From Nocardioides hwasunensis (GTDB lineage Bacteria; Actinomycetota; Actinomycetes; Propionibacteriales; Nocardioidaceae), in assembly GCF_014779665.1 (NCBI RefSeq), contig NZ_JACXYY010000001.1, positions 620,001 through 684,000 of the forward strand: 64,000 nt of DNA, in the 5' to 3' direction. The position numbers and the translations under genes were made by a program. How positions within the stretch are numbered: the first letter of the stretch is position 1; every line of letters starts with the position of its first letter. The notes beneath the pieces are model-generated. The model was not told the origin of the DNA. It saw only the letters and a list, made by a program, of their open reading frames with translations, and searched no databases. Shown in pieces: positions 25,248-33,264 of this stretch.

Positions 25248-26356
25248 TGCTCAGCCGCGCCGAGGTCGAGCAGACCGCCGCGACGATCGTGTCGATGCAG
25301 GAGCCGTCGGGTGCGATCCCGTGGACGCCCGGCGAGCACACCGACGTGTGGAACCACCTCGAGTCGGCGATGGCCCTGATGGTCGGCGGTCGGCGGGAGG
25401 CGGCGGAGCGCGCCTTCGCGTGGGCGCGCGCGACGCAGCGCCCCGACGGCTCGTGGCCGATGAAGATCGTCGTCGGCGAGGTCGAGGACCACTCCGGCGA
25501 GACCAACATGTCGGCCTACGTCGCGGTGGCCGTGTGGCACCACTGGCTGGTGGCCCACGACGAGGACTTCGTGCGGTCGATGTGGCCCACCGTGCACCGC
25601 GCGCTCGACTTCGTCGTCTCGCTCCAGCTGCCCTTCGGTGGCATCGCCTGGTCGCAGGAGTGGCACGACGGCGCGCCCGCGGCGGTCAACGAGGAGGCGC
25701 TGCTGGCCGGCTCGTCGAGCATCCACCACGCGTTGCGTGCGGGCTGCGCCCTCGCCGACCTGGTGGGGGAGCCGCAGGTGGAGTGGGAGCTCGCCGGTGG
25801 GCGGCTCGCCCACGCCCTGCGCGAGCACCGGGACCTGTTCCTGGACAAGTCGGCCTTCTCGATGGACTGGTACTACCCCGTCCTCGGCGGTGCCGTCCGG
25901 GGACCCGCCGCGGAGGCGCTGCTCGCCGAGCGCTGGGACACCTTCGTCGAGCCCGGGCTCGGCATCCGCTGCGTGGCCACCAACCCGTGGTTCACCGGTG
26001 CCGAGACGTGCGAGCTGGTGCTCGCCCTCGAGGCGATCGGCGACCGTGAGCGGGCGCTGGGGCTCTTCGCCGACATGCAGCACCTGCGCGCCGTCGACGG
26101 GTCCTACTGGACGGGCTACGTCGTCCCGGACGACCCGGCGCAGGAGGGGGTCAACTGGCCGGTCGAGCAGACCACCTACACCGCCGCTGCCGTCATCCTG
26201 GCTGCCGACGCGCTCACCGACACCACGCCCGGCGCGGACATCGTGCGCGGCACGCTGCTCGCCCCGGAGTTCGCCGAGCTCGGGCTGGAGTGCGGCTGCC
26301 CGTCGGCGGCCGGGTCAGCCGAGCGGGTCGCCGGCATCGCCCGACGTACGCCGTAG
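25247..26356 (+). CDS. Prenyltransferase / squalene-cyclase-repeat-like protein
   Basis: The 369-residue protein is built from repeated helical hairpins of an alpha/alpha barrel: TIVSMQEPSGAIPW, WARATQRPDGSWPM, FVVSLQLPFGGIAWS and MQHLRAVDGSYWTG share the Q-x-x-x-G-x-W/Y repeat of prenyltransferase and squalene oxidase cyclases. The acidic catalytic motifs of true cyclases were not found, so it may be a binding protein or a glycoside-processing barrel. The start ATG overlaps the preceding TGA (TGATG), and no signal peptide is present. Its last 42 bp overlap the convergent methyltransferase gene. Confidence 0.78.
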   Translation: MLSRAEVEQTAATIVSMQEPSGAIPWTPGEHTDVWNHLESAMALMVGGRREAAERAFAWARATQRPDGSWPMKIVVGEVEDHSGETNMSAYVAVAVWHHWLVAHDEDFVRSMWPTVHRALDFVVSLQLPFGGIAWSQEWHDGAPAAVNEEALLAGSSSIHHALRAGCALADLVGEPQVEWELAGGRLAHALREHRDLFLDKSAFSMDWYYPVLGGAVRGPAAEALLAERWDTFVEPGLGIRCVATNPWFTGAETCELVLALEAIGDRERALGLFADMQHLRAVDGSYWTGYVVPDDPAQEGVNWPVEQTTYTAAAVILAADALTDTTPGADIVRGTLLAPEFAELGLECGCPSAAGSAERVAGIARRTP

Positions 26357-26965
26357 CACCCGCATCGACCCGACCGCCTCCACCTCGGTGAAGGCGCCAG
26401 TGGCCAGGGCGGGGAGGTAGATGTCCTCGTAGGGCGGGCGGCCGCCGTCCCCGGGATCGGGGAAGACGTCGTGGACCAGCAGCACGCCGTCGGCCATGAT
26501 CCAGCGCGGCCACCCGCGGAAGTCGGCGCGGGCCGGATCGACGCCGTGGCCGCCGTCGATGAACAGCACCGACAGGGGCGTGCGCCACCAGCGGCTCACG
26601 GTCTCCGAGCGACCCACGACGGCGACGACCTGCTCCTCGAGCCCGGCCTCGCGGATGGTCCGGCGGAACGTGGGCAGCGTGTCCATCACCCCGAGGTCCG
26701 CGTCGACGAGCGAGCGGTCGTGGTGCTCCCAGCCCGCCTGGTTCTCCTCCGAGCCTCGGTGGTGGTCGACGGTGAACACCGTCCCGCCGAGCTCGCGGGC
26801 GGCGGCGCCCAGCCAGATCGCCGACTTGCCGCAGTAGGTGCCCACCTCGAGCGCGGGGCCGTGGGGCAGCCGCTCGCGCGCCCACCGGTGCAGCACCTCG
26901 CCCTCCTCCTCGGGCATGAAGCCCTTCGCTGCGCGGGCGTGGGCGAGCAGGTCGTCGGGCATCAC
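26315..26965 (-). CDS. Class I SAM-dependent methyltransferase (Methyltransf_24 type)
   Basis: The 216-residue protein has motif I ALEVGTYCGKSAIWLG, the acidic FTVDHHRGSE after strand 2, and LFIDGGHGVDPARADFRGW, typical of the Methyltransf_24 / cephalosporin-hydroxylase-like group that acts on sugars or macrolide-like substrates. GTG 26965 has TAGGGT 7 nt upstream; the ATG one codon later is an alternative. The gene converges on the glycosyltransferase operon and overlaps its end by 42 bp, which suggests shared function and mutual transcriptional interference. Confidence 0.82.
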   Translation of the reverse strand: MMPDDLLAHARAAKGFMPEEEGEVLHRWARERLPHGPALEVGTYCGKSAIWLGAAARELGGTVFTVDHHRGSEENQAGWEHHDRSLVDADLGVMDTLPTFRRTIREAGLEEQVVAVVGRSETVSRWWRTPLSVLFIDGGHGVDPARADFRGWPRWIMADGVLLVHDVFPDPGDGGRPPYEDIYLPALATGAFTEVEAVGSMRVLRRTSGDAGDPLG

Positions 26966-27086
26966 GGGAGCGACCCTACGGCGAGGTGCTCCTGCGTGGC
27001 GGAGAGCCGGCCGCGGTCACACTCCCGCGCGCCCAGCCGTCGTACCAGCGCAGGCACACCACCCACCTCTCACCGCAGGAGCAGAC

Positions 27087-27425
27087 ATGAGCAACCACAC
27101 CATCGCCATCCCCGTCGAGGACCTCGACGCCGCCACGGCGTTCTACACGACCGCGTGGGGCGTGGAGCCGCACACGGTGACGCCGTACTACGTCGGCTTC
27201 AACGTGGACGGTCAGGAGATCGGGCTCAACCCGAACGGAGCGGCGCAGGGCATGACCGGCACGGCCGTCTACTGGATGACCGACGACCTCGGCGGCAAGG
27301 TCGCCGAGACCGAGGCGGCCGGCGGGACCGTCGTGTTCCCGATCACCGAGGTCGGCGGCGGCACGTCACTGGCACTGCTGACCGACCCGGCCGGCAACCA
27401 GGTCGGCTTCATCACCCAGGGCTGA
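27087..27425 (+). CDS. VOC-family (glyoxalase-like) protein
   Basis: The 112-residue protein is a single VOC domain of two beta-alpha-beta-beta-beta units: IAIPVEDLDAATAFYTTAWG starts the first and LALLTDPAGNQVGFI ends the second. Such proteins bind a metal or a small ligand and include glyoxalases, dioxygenases and resistance proteins; the substrate cannot be told. ATG 27087 follows AGGAG and starts the domain. Its stop codon directly abuts the stop of the convergent esterase gene (TGATCA). Confidence 0.82.
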   Translation: MSNHTIAIPVEDLDAATAFYTTAWGVEPHTVTPYYVGFNVDGQEIGLNPNGAAQGMTGTAVYWMTDDLGGKVAETEAAGGTVVFPITEVGGGTSLALLTDPAGNQVGFITQG

Positions 27426-28718
27426 TCACGAGGCCGGACGGTCGCCCTGCATGTCCCGGGGGTCCGCGCCGCTGTCGGCCTCGAGGCCGTGGCGCCAGGT
27501 GTTCCAGTGCCAGGTGAGGTAGCGGTCCACCGCCTGCACCGCGAAGGCGCTGCGGATCGAGTGGAAGACGTCGAAGGCGTGCTGGGCCCCCGGCAGCTCG
27601 GCGTAGACCACGGACTTCTCCGACGTGCGCCGCAGCTCGGAGGTGAACAGGCGCGCCTGGTCGACCGCGACCAGGCTGTCGAGGTCGCCGTGGATGACGA
27701 AGAAGTCGGGTGCGTCCGGAGTGACGCGCAGGATCGGCGAGGCCGCCTCGAAGAGGTCGGGCGCGTCCTTCCACGTCGTCTGCATCACCTTGGGACTCAG
27801 GAAGGCGTCGCGCATGCCGATCGCGTTGGACAGGCCCGTGGACCCGGCGAAGTCGTAGACGCCGTAGAACGGGACGGCTGCCCGGACGCTCGTGTCGGCG
27901 TCCTCGAAGCCCGGCTGGAAGGCGGGGTCGCCCGGGGTGAGCGCGGCCAGCGCCGCGAGGTGCCCGCCGGCGGAGCCGCCGGTGATGGCGAGGTAGTCGG
28001 GGTCGCCGCCGTAGTCGGCGATGTTGTCCCTGACCCAGGCGATCGCGCGCTTGACGTCGACGATGTGGGCGGGCCACGGGTCGCGCGGCGCGAGGCGGTA
28101 GTTGATCGCGACGCAGACCCAGCCCTGGGCCGCCATCTGGTTCATCAGCGGGCGGGCCTGGTGCTCCTTGGCGCCCAGCGTCCAGGCGCCGCCGTGGACC
28201 TGCAGGAGGACGGGGGCGTCCTGGATCGCGTCACGGCCGGCGGGGAGGTAGATGTCGAGGTGGCCGCGGCGACCGGCCTCGGTGTAGGCCAGGTTGCGGA
28301 TGACCTTCACGTCCCGGTCCGCGAAGTGGAAGGGACGGGCCAGGCGGCGCCACGGGGTCGCGAGGTCGGCCGGGTCGGGCACCTGGTCCAGCTGCTCGAC
28401 GTAGTCCACGCCCAGCCCCTCGACCAGCGCCTCCTCGAAGACCCCCTTGGCCCGACGACTCTGCCTGACCATGTGGGCCAGCCCGAGCGCACTGGCGCCC
28501 GCGAGTGCGAGCCCGGCCTTCGCCGCGACCCCCGACCGGCGGCCCCTCGTGAGGTGGGTGGCCGCGTCGAGGGTGGTCAGTGCGAGCATCTGTGGTGCCG
28601 TCTCGCCGAAGAGCCAACCGGCGGCGAAGGACCACACCCCGGCGCGTTGGTTGCGGGGTGGTCGCAGCGCATTCGCGGTGAGGGCGGCGACGAGTGCTTG
28701 GCGGCGCAGGAAACTCAC
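27426..28718 (-). CDS. Alpha/beta hydrolase, HSL-type esterase/lipase
   Basis: The 430-residue protein has an N-terminal region of about 110 residues with hydrophobic stretches that may contact the membrane. The catalytic domain follows: oxyanion motif VLLQVHGGAW, nucleophile elbow ITGGSAGGHLAALAAL, acid region FFVIHGDLDSLV and the His in AQHAFDVFHS. The HGG motif marks the hormone-sensitive-lipase family, which hydrolyses short- to medium-chain esters. Similar N-terminally extended enzymes are common among actinobacterial Lip proteins. GTG 28718 has TAGGTT 6 nt upstream. Confidence 0.88.
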   Translation of the reverse strand: MSFLRRQALVAALTANALRPPRNQRAGVWSFAAGWLFGETAPQMLALTTLDAATHLTRGRRSGVAAKAGLALAGASALGLAHMVRQSRRAKGVFEEALVEGLGVDYVEQLDQVPDPADLATPWRRLARPFHFADRDVKVIRNLAYTEAGRRGHLDIYLPAGRDAIQDAPVLLQVHGGAWTLGAKEHQARPLMNQMAAQGWVCVAINYRLAPRDPWPAHIVDVKRAIAWVRDNIADYGGDPDYLAITGGSAGGHLAALAALTPGDPAFQPGFEDADTSVRAAVPFYGVYDFAGSTGLSNAIGMRDAFLSPKVMQTTWKDAPDLFEAASPILRVTPDAPDFFVIHGDLDSLVAVDQARLFTSELRRTSEKSVVYAELPGAQHAFDVFHSIRSAFAVQAVDRYLTWHWNTWRHGLEADSGADPRDMQGDRPAS

Positions 28719-28724
28719 GTGCCC

Positions 28725-28747
28725 AACCTACTTGCCGGTACTAAGGT
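28725..28747. promoter_or_regulatory. Divergent -10 elements, esterase and APH-fold genes
   Basis: The minus-strand TAGGTT (28725-28730) lies 6 nt before GTG 28718. The plus-strand TAAGGT (28742-28747) lies 8 nt before ATG 28756. The start codons are 37 bp apart, so the two promoters overlap. Confidence 0.55.
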
Positions 28748-28755
28748 GCCGGGCG

Positions 28756-29643
28756 ATGACCGGGATGCACGCTGACGAGATCGCGATCGACGACGAGACC
28801 GTACGACGGCTGCTCGCCGCCCAGCTCCCCGCGTGGGCGGACCTCCCGCTGCGGCGGCTGCCACCGGTCGGGACCGACAACCAGCTGTTCCGGCTCGGCG
28901 ACGACCTGCTCGTCCGGATGCCGCGCATCCACTGGGCGGCGGACGCGGCCGTGAGCGAGCACGCGTGGCTGCCGAGGATCGCGCCCCACCTGAGTCTCGT
29001 CATCCCCGCGCCCGTGGCGCTGGGGGAGCCGGGCGAGGGCTATCCGTGGCACTGGAGCGTCGTGCCGTGGATCGAGGGGGAGACCCCCACCGAGGCCACC
29101 TTCGACCCGGAGTCGTGGGCGGTGCAGCTGGCTGCCTTCGTGCGGGAGTGCCGGGAGGTGCCGGGGATGGATGCGCCGCCTCGCACGGAGGGACGCGGCG
29201 GTCTGCTCGCCTCCCTGGACGACTGGGTCCGCGAGTGGACGGCCCGGGCCGATCCCGCCGAGGTCTCCCGCGACGCCGTGCTCGAGGTGTGGGCCGACGC
29301 GCTCGCCGCACCGGCGTACGACGGGGAGCCGTGCTGGTTCCACGGCGACCTGCACGAGGGCAACCTGCTGGTCCGCGACGGCCGGCTGGCCGCAGTGATC
29401 GACTGGAGGACGGCGGGCCGGGGCGACCCCGCCATCGAGCTCAACGCGATGTGGGGCTACCTCCCGGCCTCGGTCGCCCGGCTCTACCGCGACGAGGTCG
29501 GCCTCGACGAGGCGGCGTACCGCCGGGCGCGCGGCTTCGCGCTCGCTCCCGCCATCAGCGGCTGGACCTACTACCGCGAGACGGCACCGGCGATCTCCCA
29601 GGGTGCGCTCGCGACCGTGCGGCGGCTCATCGCCTCGCTCTGA
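28756..29643 (+). CDS. Aminoglycoside phosphotransferase-family protein
   Basis: The 295-residue protein has the kinase-like fold. The N lobe contains VGTDNQLFRLGDDLLVRMPR, the catalytic loop is CWFHGDLHEGNLLV, and the metal-binding segment AVIDWRTAGRGDPAIEL. The motif set resembles macrolide and aminoglycoside kinases, but in soil actinobacteria most copies have no proven resistance role. It shows no close similarity to the other APH-fold protein in this window (15696-16505). ATG 28756 is the first start after the -10 box; ATG 28765 is an alternative. Confidence 0.85.
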   Translation: MTGMHADEIAIDDETVRRLLAAQLPAWADLPLRRLPPVGTDNQLFRLGDDLLVRMPRIHWAADAAVSEHAWLPRIAPHLSLVIPAPVALGEPGEGYPWHWSVVPWIEGETPTEATFDPESWAVQLAAFVRECREVPGMDAPPRTEGRGGLLASLDDWVREWTARADPAEVSRDAVLEVWADALAAPAYDGEPCWFHGDLHEGNLLVRDGRLAAVIDWRTAGRGDPAIELNAMWGYLPASVARLYRDEVGLDEAAYRRARGFALAPAISGWTYYRETAPAISQGALATVRRLIASL

Positions 29644-29648
29644 CGCGC

Positions 29649-30260
29649 TCAGGAGACGTCGACGGTGTAGAGGCCGTTCAGCACCTGGTAGCCGACGCTC
29701 ACCACCCCGGTCGCCACCACGGTCGTGACGAGGACGACGAGCACCGCGCGGTGCTGGGCCCGGAGCCGGGCCGCCATCACGCTCACGAGGACCGCGCCGA
29801 GCACCAGGCAGAGCGTCCAGTAGACCGGGCTCGTCGTCGCTGCGACCTCCGTCAGCCCGTAGATCCCGTCGGCGACCAGCGCGCCCGCCAGCGCACCGGC
29901 GCCGAGGCCCGCCAGCACACCGTCCGGGCCGCGGACCGCGGCGGCTGCGGCGCCGACGAAGGGGCCGGCGATCACCCCCACGACGCTCCAGAACAGCGGG
30001 TCGTAGGCGAGGCCACGCAGCTCGGAGGCGATCGTGTAGCCCATCACCAGGCTCACGAAGGACACCAGGCCGAGCAGCGCACCGACGGGTGGCGAAGGCC
30101 GTACCGCGGCCACCAGCAGCGCCGTCAGCATCGTCCAACCCGAGGGGGAGTTGGCGAAGGAGGTCAACGCGTCGGGCAGGAATCCCTGGGCGTACGAGGT
30201 CGCGCCACCCAGCAGCAGGCTGGCGACGACGACGGTGAGGGCACGGAGGAGGTGGCTCAT
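29649..30260 (-). CDS. Multi-pass membrane protein, unknown function
   Basis: The 203-residue protein has about six hydrophobic helices and few charged residues, ending in an extracytoplasmic-looking LNGLYTVDVS. The start at ATG 30260 follows a GGATGGAG site; the open frame upstream is not coding in character. It resembles DUF6518-like integral membrane proteins, but no firm family assignment is possible. It ends 5 bp from the convergent APH-family gene. Confidence 0.6.
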   Translation of the reverse strand: MSHLLRALTVVVASLLLGGATSYAQGFLPDALTSFANSPSGWTMLTALLVAAVRPSPPVGALLGLVSFVSLVMGYTIASELRGLAYDPLFWSVVGVIAGPFVGAAAAAVRGPDGVLAGLGAGALAGALVADGIYGLTEVAATTSPVYWTLCLVLGAVLVSVMAARLRAQHRAVLVVLVTTVVATGVVSVGYQVLNGLYTVDVS

Positions 30261-30334
30261 GGCTCCATCCTCACGGCCCGGGCACCCGGGCACGGAGTCG
30301 GTCGTACCTGGTGCCGGTGGCCGGTACTGGGGGA

Positions 30335-31123
30335 CTACCAGTCCACGATCTCGGGATTGGTGACCAGGACCGGGCCCTCCACGCGCAGCTCCGCCGGGGC
30401 GGCGTCTCGCAGGCTCGGGAAGGTGAGGCCCGTGCGCTCCTCGAGCAGGGCGAGCGGCACCAGCCACGTGTCGAACTCGTCGAGGAAGTCGACGCTGGCG
30501 ACCCCGTCGAGGTCCTGCGAGAGCACGAAGCACTTGAAACGCAGCTCGTCGTCGATGCGGTAGACCACGACCTTCCAGTGCTCGCGCGGGAGCTGGACGA
30601 TGTCGCGGTAGAGCGGGTCGTCCTCGGCCAGCACCGGGCCGGCGAAGAGGGTCAGCCGGCGGTCGACGAGGCCCTCCTGCGCCAGCACCGCGTTCTCGAG
30701 CAGCCCCCACGTGCCCCCGCGTCCGGACTGGTTGAAGTCCTGGTGCTGCGGGGTGATGTTGGTGAAGAAGAACGAGTCGGAGTTGGCCGCCCGGGCCTCC
30801 TCGAGGGTGCCCCACAGCAGGTCGGAGCGCCGGGCGATGTGGCCGCGGTCGAGGTCGTTGTCGGCGTACGCCGCCTCCAGGGTCTGGGCGTCCTCCGGGA
30901 TGCGGGGGTCGGCCCGGAAGCGCTCGCCGGACCGGCTGATGCTGTCGCCGGGGAAGAGGCGGAGGCCGTCGATGTTCCAGGCCACCCACGCTGCCAGCCT
31001 CCGTTCCGGATGCATCTGGAGGCTGAAGTGCACGTAGTCGAGCAGCGCGCCGTCGCCGGGTGCAGTGGGAGGCGCCAGCGTGGCGCCGAGGAACTCGTCG
31101 TCGTAACCGGGGGTGGTGGCCAT
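30335..31123 (-). CDS. DNA/RNA non-specific endonuclease (NUC1 family)
   Basis: The 262-residue protein matches the beta-beta-alpha-metal nuclease family of Serratia nuclease and EndoG. The core motif is LDRGHIARRSDLLWG, whose His is the general base, followed by FFFTNITPQHQDFNQ, whose Asn binds the catalytic magnesium. A C-terminal domain of about 90 residues contains the PREHWKVVVYRID strand of the family. Family members are usually exported, but no signal peptide is visible here, so an intracellular role or another export route is implied. No immunity protein gene was identified next to it. Confidence 0.85.
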   Translation of the reverse strand: MATTPGYDDEFLGATLAPPTAPGDGALLDYVHFSLQMHPERRLAAWVAWNIDGLRLFPGDSISRSGERFRADPRIPEDAQTLEAAYADNDLDRGHIARRSDLLWGTLEEARAANSDSFFFTNITPQHQDFNQSGRGGTWGLLENAVLAQEGLVDRRLTLFAGPVLAEDDPLYRDIVQLPREHWKVVVYRIDDELRFKCFVLSQDLDGVASVDFLDEFDTWLVPLALLEERTGLTFPSLRDAAPAELRVEGPVLVTNPEIVDW

Positions 31124-31204
31124 GCCTCGAGTGTGGTGCCTGATGTCGATCCTGCGCCTCCTCGACCGTCACGATGATGATGGACCACCACGAGAGGAAG
31201 CCCC

Positions 31205-31558
31205 ATGACCGAGTACATCCTCCTGTTCCCTGCCGACGACGAGACGGTCTGGCGGGCGGCGACTGCCGCCGAACGCCAGGTCACCTTCGACACCGACGCT
31301 GAGTTCGTCCGTCTGCTCGCAGCGCGCGGCGGAGCGGTGGTCGGCGGCGCAGCGCTCGAGGACAGCACGCATACCCGGACCCTCAGGCGAGGAGGGTCCG
31401 ACGTGGTGATCACCGACGGGCCGTATGCCGAGACGGTGGAGCAGATGTCCGGCTTCTACGTGGTCACGTGCGATGACTACGACGACCTTGTGGACGCGGC
31501 GCGGGTGCTGACCCGAGTCCACCCGGTGGTGGAGATCAGGCCTGTCGACAACTCGTGA
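31205..31558 (+). CDS. YCII-related domain protein
   Basis: The 117-residue ferredoxin-like-fold protein starts MTEYILLFPADDETVW and contains the typical VVITDGPYAETVEQMSGFYVV strand-turn-strand of the YciI/DGPF family. DGPF-type proteins are often encoded next to ECF sigma factors, but none is present here. Some members are dehydratases or act in small-molecule turnover; the function is unknown in this case. The ATG has a good AGAGGAA site upstream. Confidence 0.8.
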   Translation: MTEYILLFPADDETVWRAATAAERQVTFDTDAEFVRLLAARGGAVVGGAALEDSTHTRTLRRGGSDVVITDGPYAETVEQMSGFYVVTCDDYDDLVDAARVLTRVHPVVEIRPVDNS

Positions 31559-31563
31559 GCCAG

Positions 31564-31662
31564 TCAGTCGGGTGGTTCGTCGATGCGCGTGGTGCCGGTG
31601 TGGTCGCGTCGGTAGTGGTGGCGCTGGGGGCTGGTCCAGTCGTAGGTGCCGGGGTCGAGCAT
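31564..31662 (-). pseudogene. Remnant of a DUF222/HNH (13E12-type) gene, C-terminal end
   Basis: The minus-strand reading ends GTYDWTSPQRHHYRRDHTGT followed by a short tail and stop. The W-T-S-P-x-x-x-x-Y-x-x-D-H-T-G-T pattern is the C terminus that follows the HNH nuclease domain in the multi-copy DUF222/13E12 family of actinobacteria. Nothing upstream in this frame resembles the rest of the family: the DUF222 domain and the HNH cysteines and histidines are missing. Only the last 33 codons survive, next to a 13-bp inverted repeat. Confidence 0.6.
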
Positions 31663-31723
31663 TGCGGTAGTGCCCGGTGGTGTGGGTCTCGAGGGTCCCG
31701 TCGGTCGAGCGGCGAGGCACGAG

Positions 31724-31765
31724 CGTGTCGAGACCACGGGTCCTGTCGGCCTTGGTCTCGACACG
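31724..31765. repeat. 13-bp inverted repeat, REP-like
   Basis: CGTGTCGAGACCA at 31724-31736 and its exact complement TGGTCTCGACACG at 31753-31765 are separated by 16 nt. A second small palindrome, GGGCGC-CGGG-GCGCCC, follows at 31765-31780. The GGTCTCGACAC and CTGCTCAACCAGC wording looks like a dispersed actinobacterial intergenic palindrome. It could also serve as terminator for the convergent flanking genes. Confidence 0.65.
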
Positions 31766-31783
31766 GGCGCCGGGGCGCCCTGC

Positions 31784-32527
31784 TCAACCAGCGGCGGGTG
31801 CGCGGAGGTGCTCGGCGAAGAAGGCCAGCACCGCCTCGACGGCGACCTGGGAGCGGTGGGCGGTGACGGTGGAGTGGCCCCTGCCGTCGAGCTCGACCCG
31901 GATGAAGGCGTCGCCGAGCTCGGTGGTGAGGGTGTCGAACCGCTTGCCGACCGCGGGATCGGACCGGTAGCGGATGCCGAGGACCTGCTGACCGGCGGCA
32001 CAGCGGCCCTTGACGATGTCGAGGTCACCCGGGGAGAGGTTGACGTCGCGGGACCGGGAGGGGGAGACCGCGAAGGGAGCGCTGGGCTGGCACAGGACCG
32101 GTGCGGTGACCGAGTCGTCGACCATCATCGCCAGGGCGAAGCCGCCGGTGAAGCACATGCCGAGGGCGCCCACCCCGGGACCGCCGAGCTCTGCGTGGAG
32201 CTCGCGGGCCAGCGATCGCAGCCAGCCAGCGACCGGCGTGGTCTCCCCGGTGCGGAGCTTCGTGAGCTCCCGGCTGACGCACACCTGACGCAGCGCGCGC
32301 ACCGTCGAGCCGGCCGACATGGGCGCGCCGTCCGTGCCGAAGAGGCTCGGCATCACGACGGTGTGGCCGGCGTCGACGACCTCCTGGGCGAACGTCGCGA
32401 CCTCGGGCGTGATGCCGGGGATCTCGTGGATGACGATGACGCCGGGACCCTCACCTCGGCGGTACGTCGGGTGGGTGACGCCGTCGTGCGTGTGCTCGCC
32501 CTGCGACCAGCCGTCCGGAAAGCTCAT
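31784..32527 (-). CDS. Dienelactone hydrolase family protein
   Basis: The 247-residue alpha/beta hydrolase has a Cys nucleophile elbow, GALGMCFTGGFAL, the family Glu in VIVIHEIPGI, which activates the Cys, and a catalytic His in DGRGHSTVT. Enzymes of this family hydrolyse dienelactones in aromatic degradation, but many copies have other ester substrates. No chlorocatechol or other ring-cleavage genes are adjacent. The ATG is preceded by CACAAT 5 nt upstream. Confidence 0.87.
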   Translation of the reverse strand: MSFPDGWSQGEHTHDGVTHPTYRRGEGPGVIVIHEIPGITPEVATFAQEVVDAGHTVVMPSLFGTDGAPMSAGSTVRALRQVCVSRELTKLRTGETTPVAGWLRSLARELHAELGGPGVGALGMCFTGGFALAMMVDDSVTAPVLCQPSAPFAVSPSRSRDVNLSPGDLDIVKGRCAAGQQVLGIRYRSDPAVGKRFDTLTTELGDAFIRVELDGRGHSTVTAHRSQVAVEAVLAFFAEHLRAPAAG

Positions 32528-32563
32528 GCCGCATTGTGCACCCCGCGCACGGGGCGGCGGGCC

Positions 32564-33205
32564 TCAGAAGGTGTAGCCGAAGGCCTCGAGGTCGGCGGCG
32601 TACACCTCGGCGACCTTGTCGCGCGTGGCATCGGAGTAGTAGTCGCGATAGCTGCCGTGCGGCGACTTGTTGCGGTGCGGGACGCGGGCCGGGTCGCCCC
32701 CGAGGCGACGCTCGACCTCGGCCAGGTCGGCCGCGAAGGTCTCGGTCCGCCCGACGAAGTCCACCTCGCGCTCCGGGGCATGGAGGTAGTCGACCTGCGG
32801 GCGACCCACCCGGGGCAGCTCGTCGGTGCCGCGGAGCACGAACTCGTCGAACCCGGAGTAGTCGGCCGCGGCGCGCCACATGTCGTTGCCGCGCATCCTC
32901 GTCGCGCCCTCCTGCGGCTTGCCGCTCGCGGGGCCGTGGGAGTGGTTCCAGTCATGGATCATCGACCACCACGAGACCATCCGCGCCCACGGGTTGCGGA
33001 CGAACGCGAACGACCAGTAGTCGGCGACGCCCGGCTCCGCACGCAGGATGCGGCCGTACGGCGCGTGCCGGCCCAGCGGCGGCTTCACGCCGGGTGTCTT
33101 GCTCCGGGCGTCGGGGCAGCAGCGCTCGAAGGCGACCCCTGCCGAGACTCCCCCCGTCTTGGGCACGTGCACGAACAGCGCGCGCTTGGCGTCGGAGATG
33201 AGCAC
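32564..33205 (-). CDS. Sulfotransferase family protein (paralogue 1)
   Basis: The 213-residue protein has a PAPS 5'-phosphosulfate-binding loop FVHVPKTGGVS near the N terminus and the 3'-phosphate motif FAFVRNPWARMVSWW at about 65-80, as in the Sulfotransfer_2 family, which uses PAPS to sulfate carbohydrates or lipids. It is a close paralogue of the gene at 33927-34568: both begin MLISD, share NDMWRAAA-YSGFDEFV and RGT-ELPRVG, and end FGYTF or FGYTY. GTG 33205 has TAGCCT 7 nt upstream. Confidence 0.85.
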   Translation of the reverse strand: MLISDAKRALFVHVPKTGGVSAGVAFERCCPDARSKTPGVKPPLGRHAPYGRILRAEPGVADYWSFAFVRNPWARMVSWWSMIHDWNHSHGPASGKPQEGATRMRGNDMWRAAADYSGFDEFVLRGTDELPRVGRPQVDYLHAPEREVDFVGRTETFAADLAEVERRLGGDPARVPHRNKSPHGSYRDYYSDATRDKVAEVYAADLEAFGYTF

Positions 33206-33212
33206 GGGTGGG

Positions 33213-33218
33213 AGGCTA
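33213..33218 (-). promoter_or_regulatory. -10 element for sulfotransferase paralogue 1
   Basis: Minus-strand TAGCCT, 7 nt before GTG 33205. Confidence 0.55.
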
Positions 33219-33264
33219 GCCCACCTACCCGTGACAGGTGCGACCGAGCGAGACCTGATGGGGG

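Noticed and set aside
15696..29643. APH-fold genes as antibiotic-resistance determinants
   Set aside because: The kinase motifs are present, but no feature ties either protein to a drug; chromosomal APH-fold proteins usually have other substrates.
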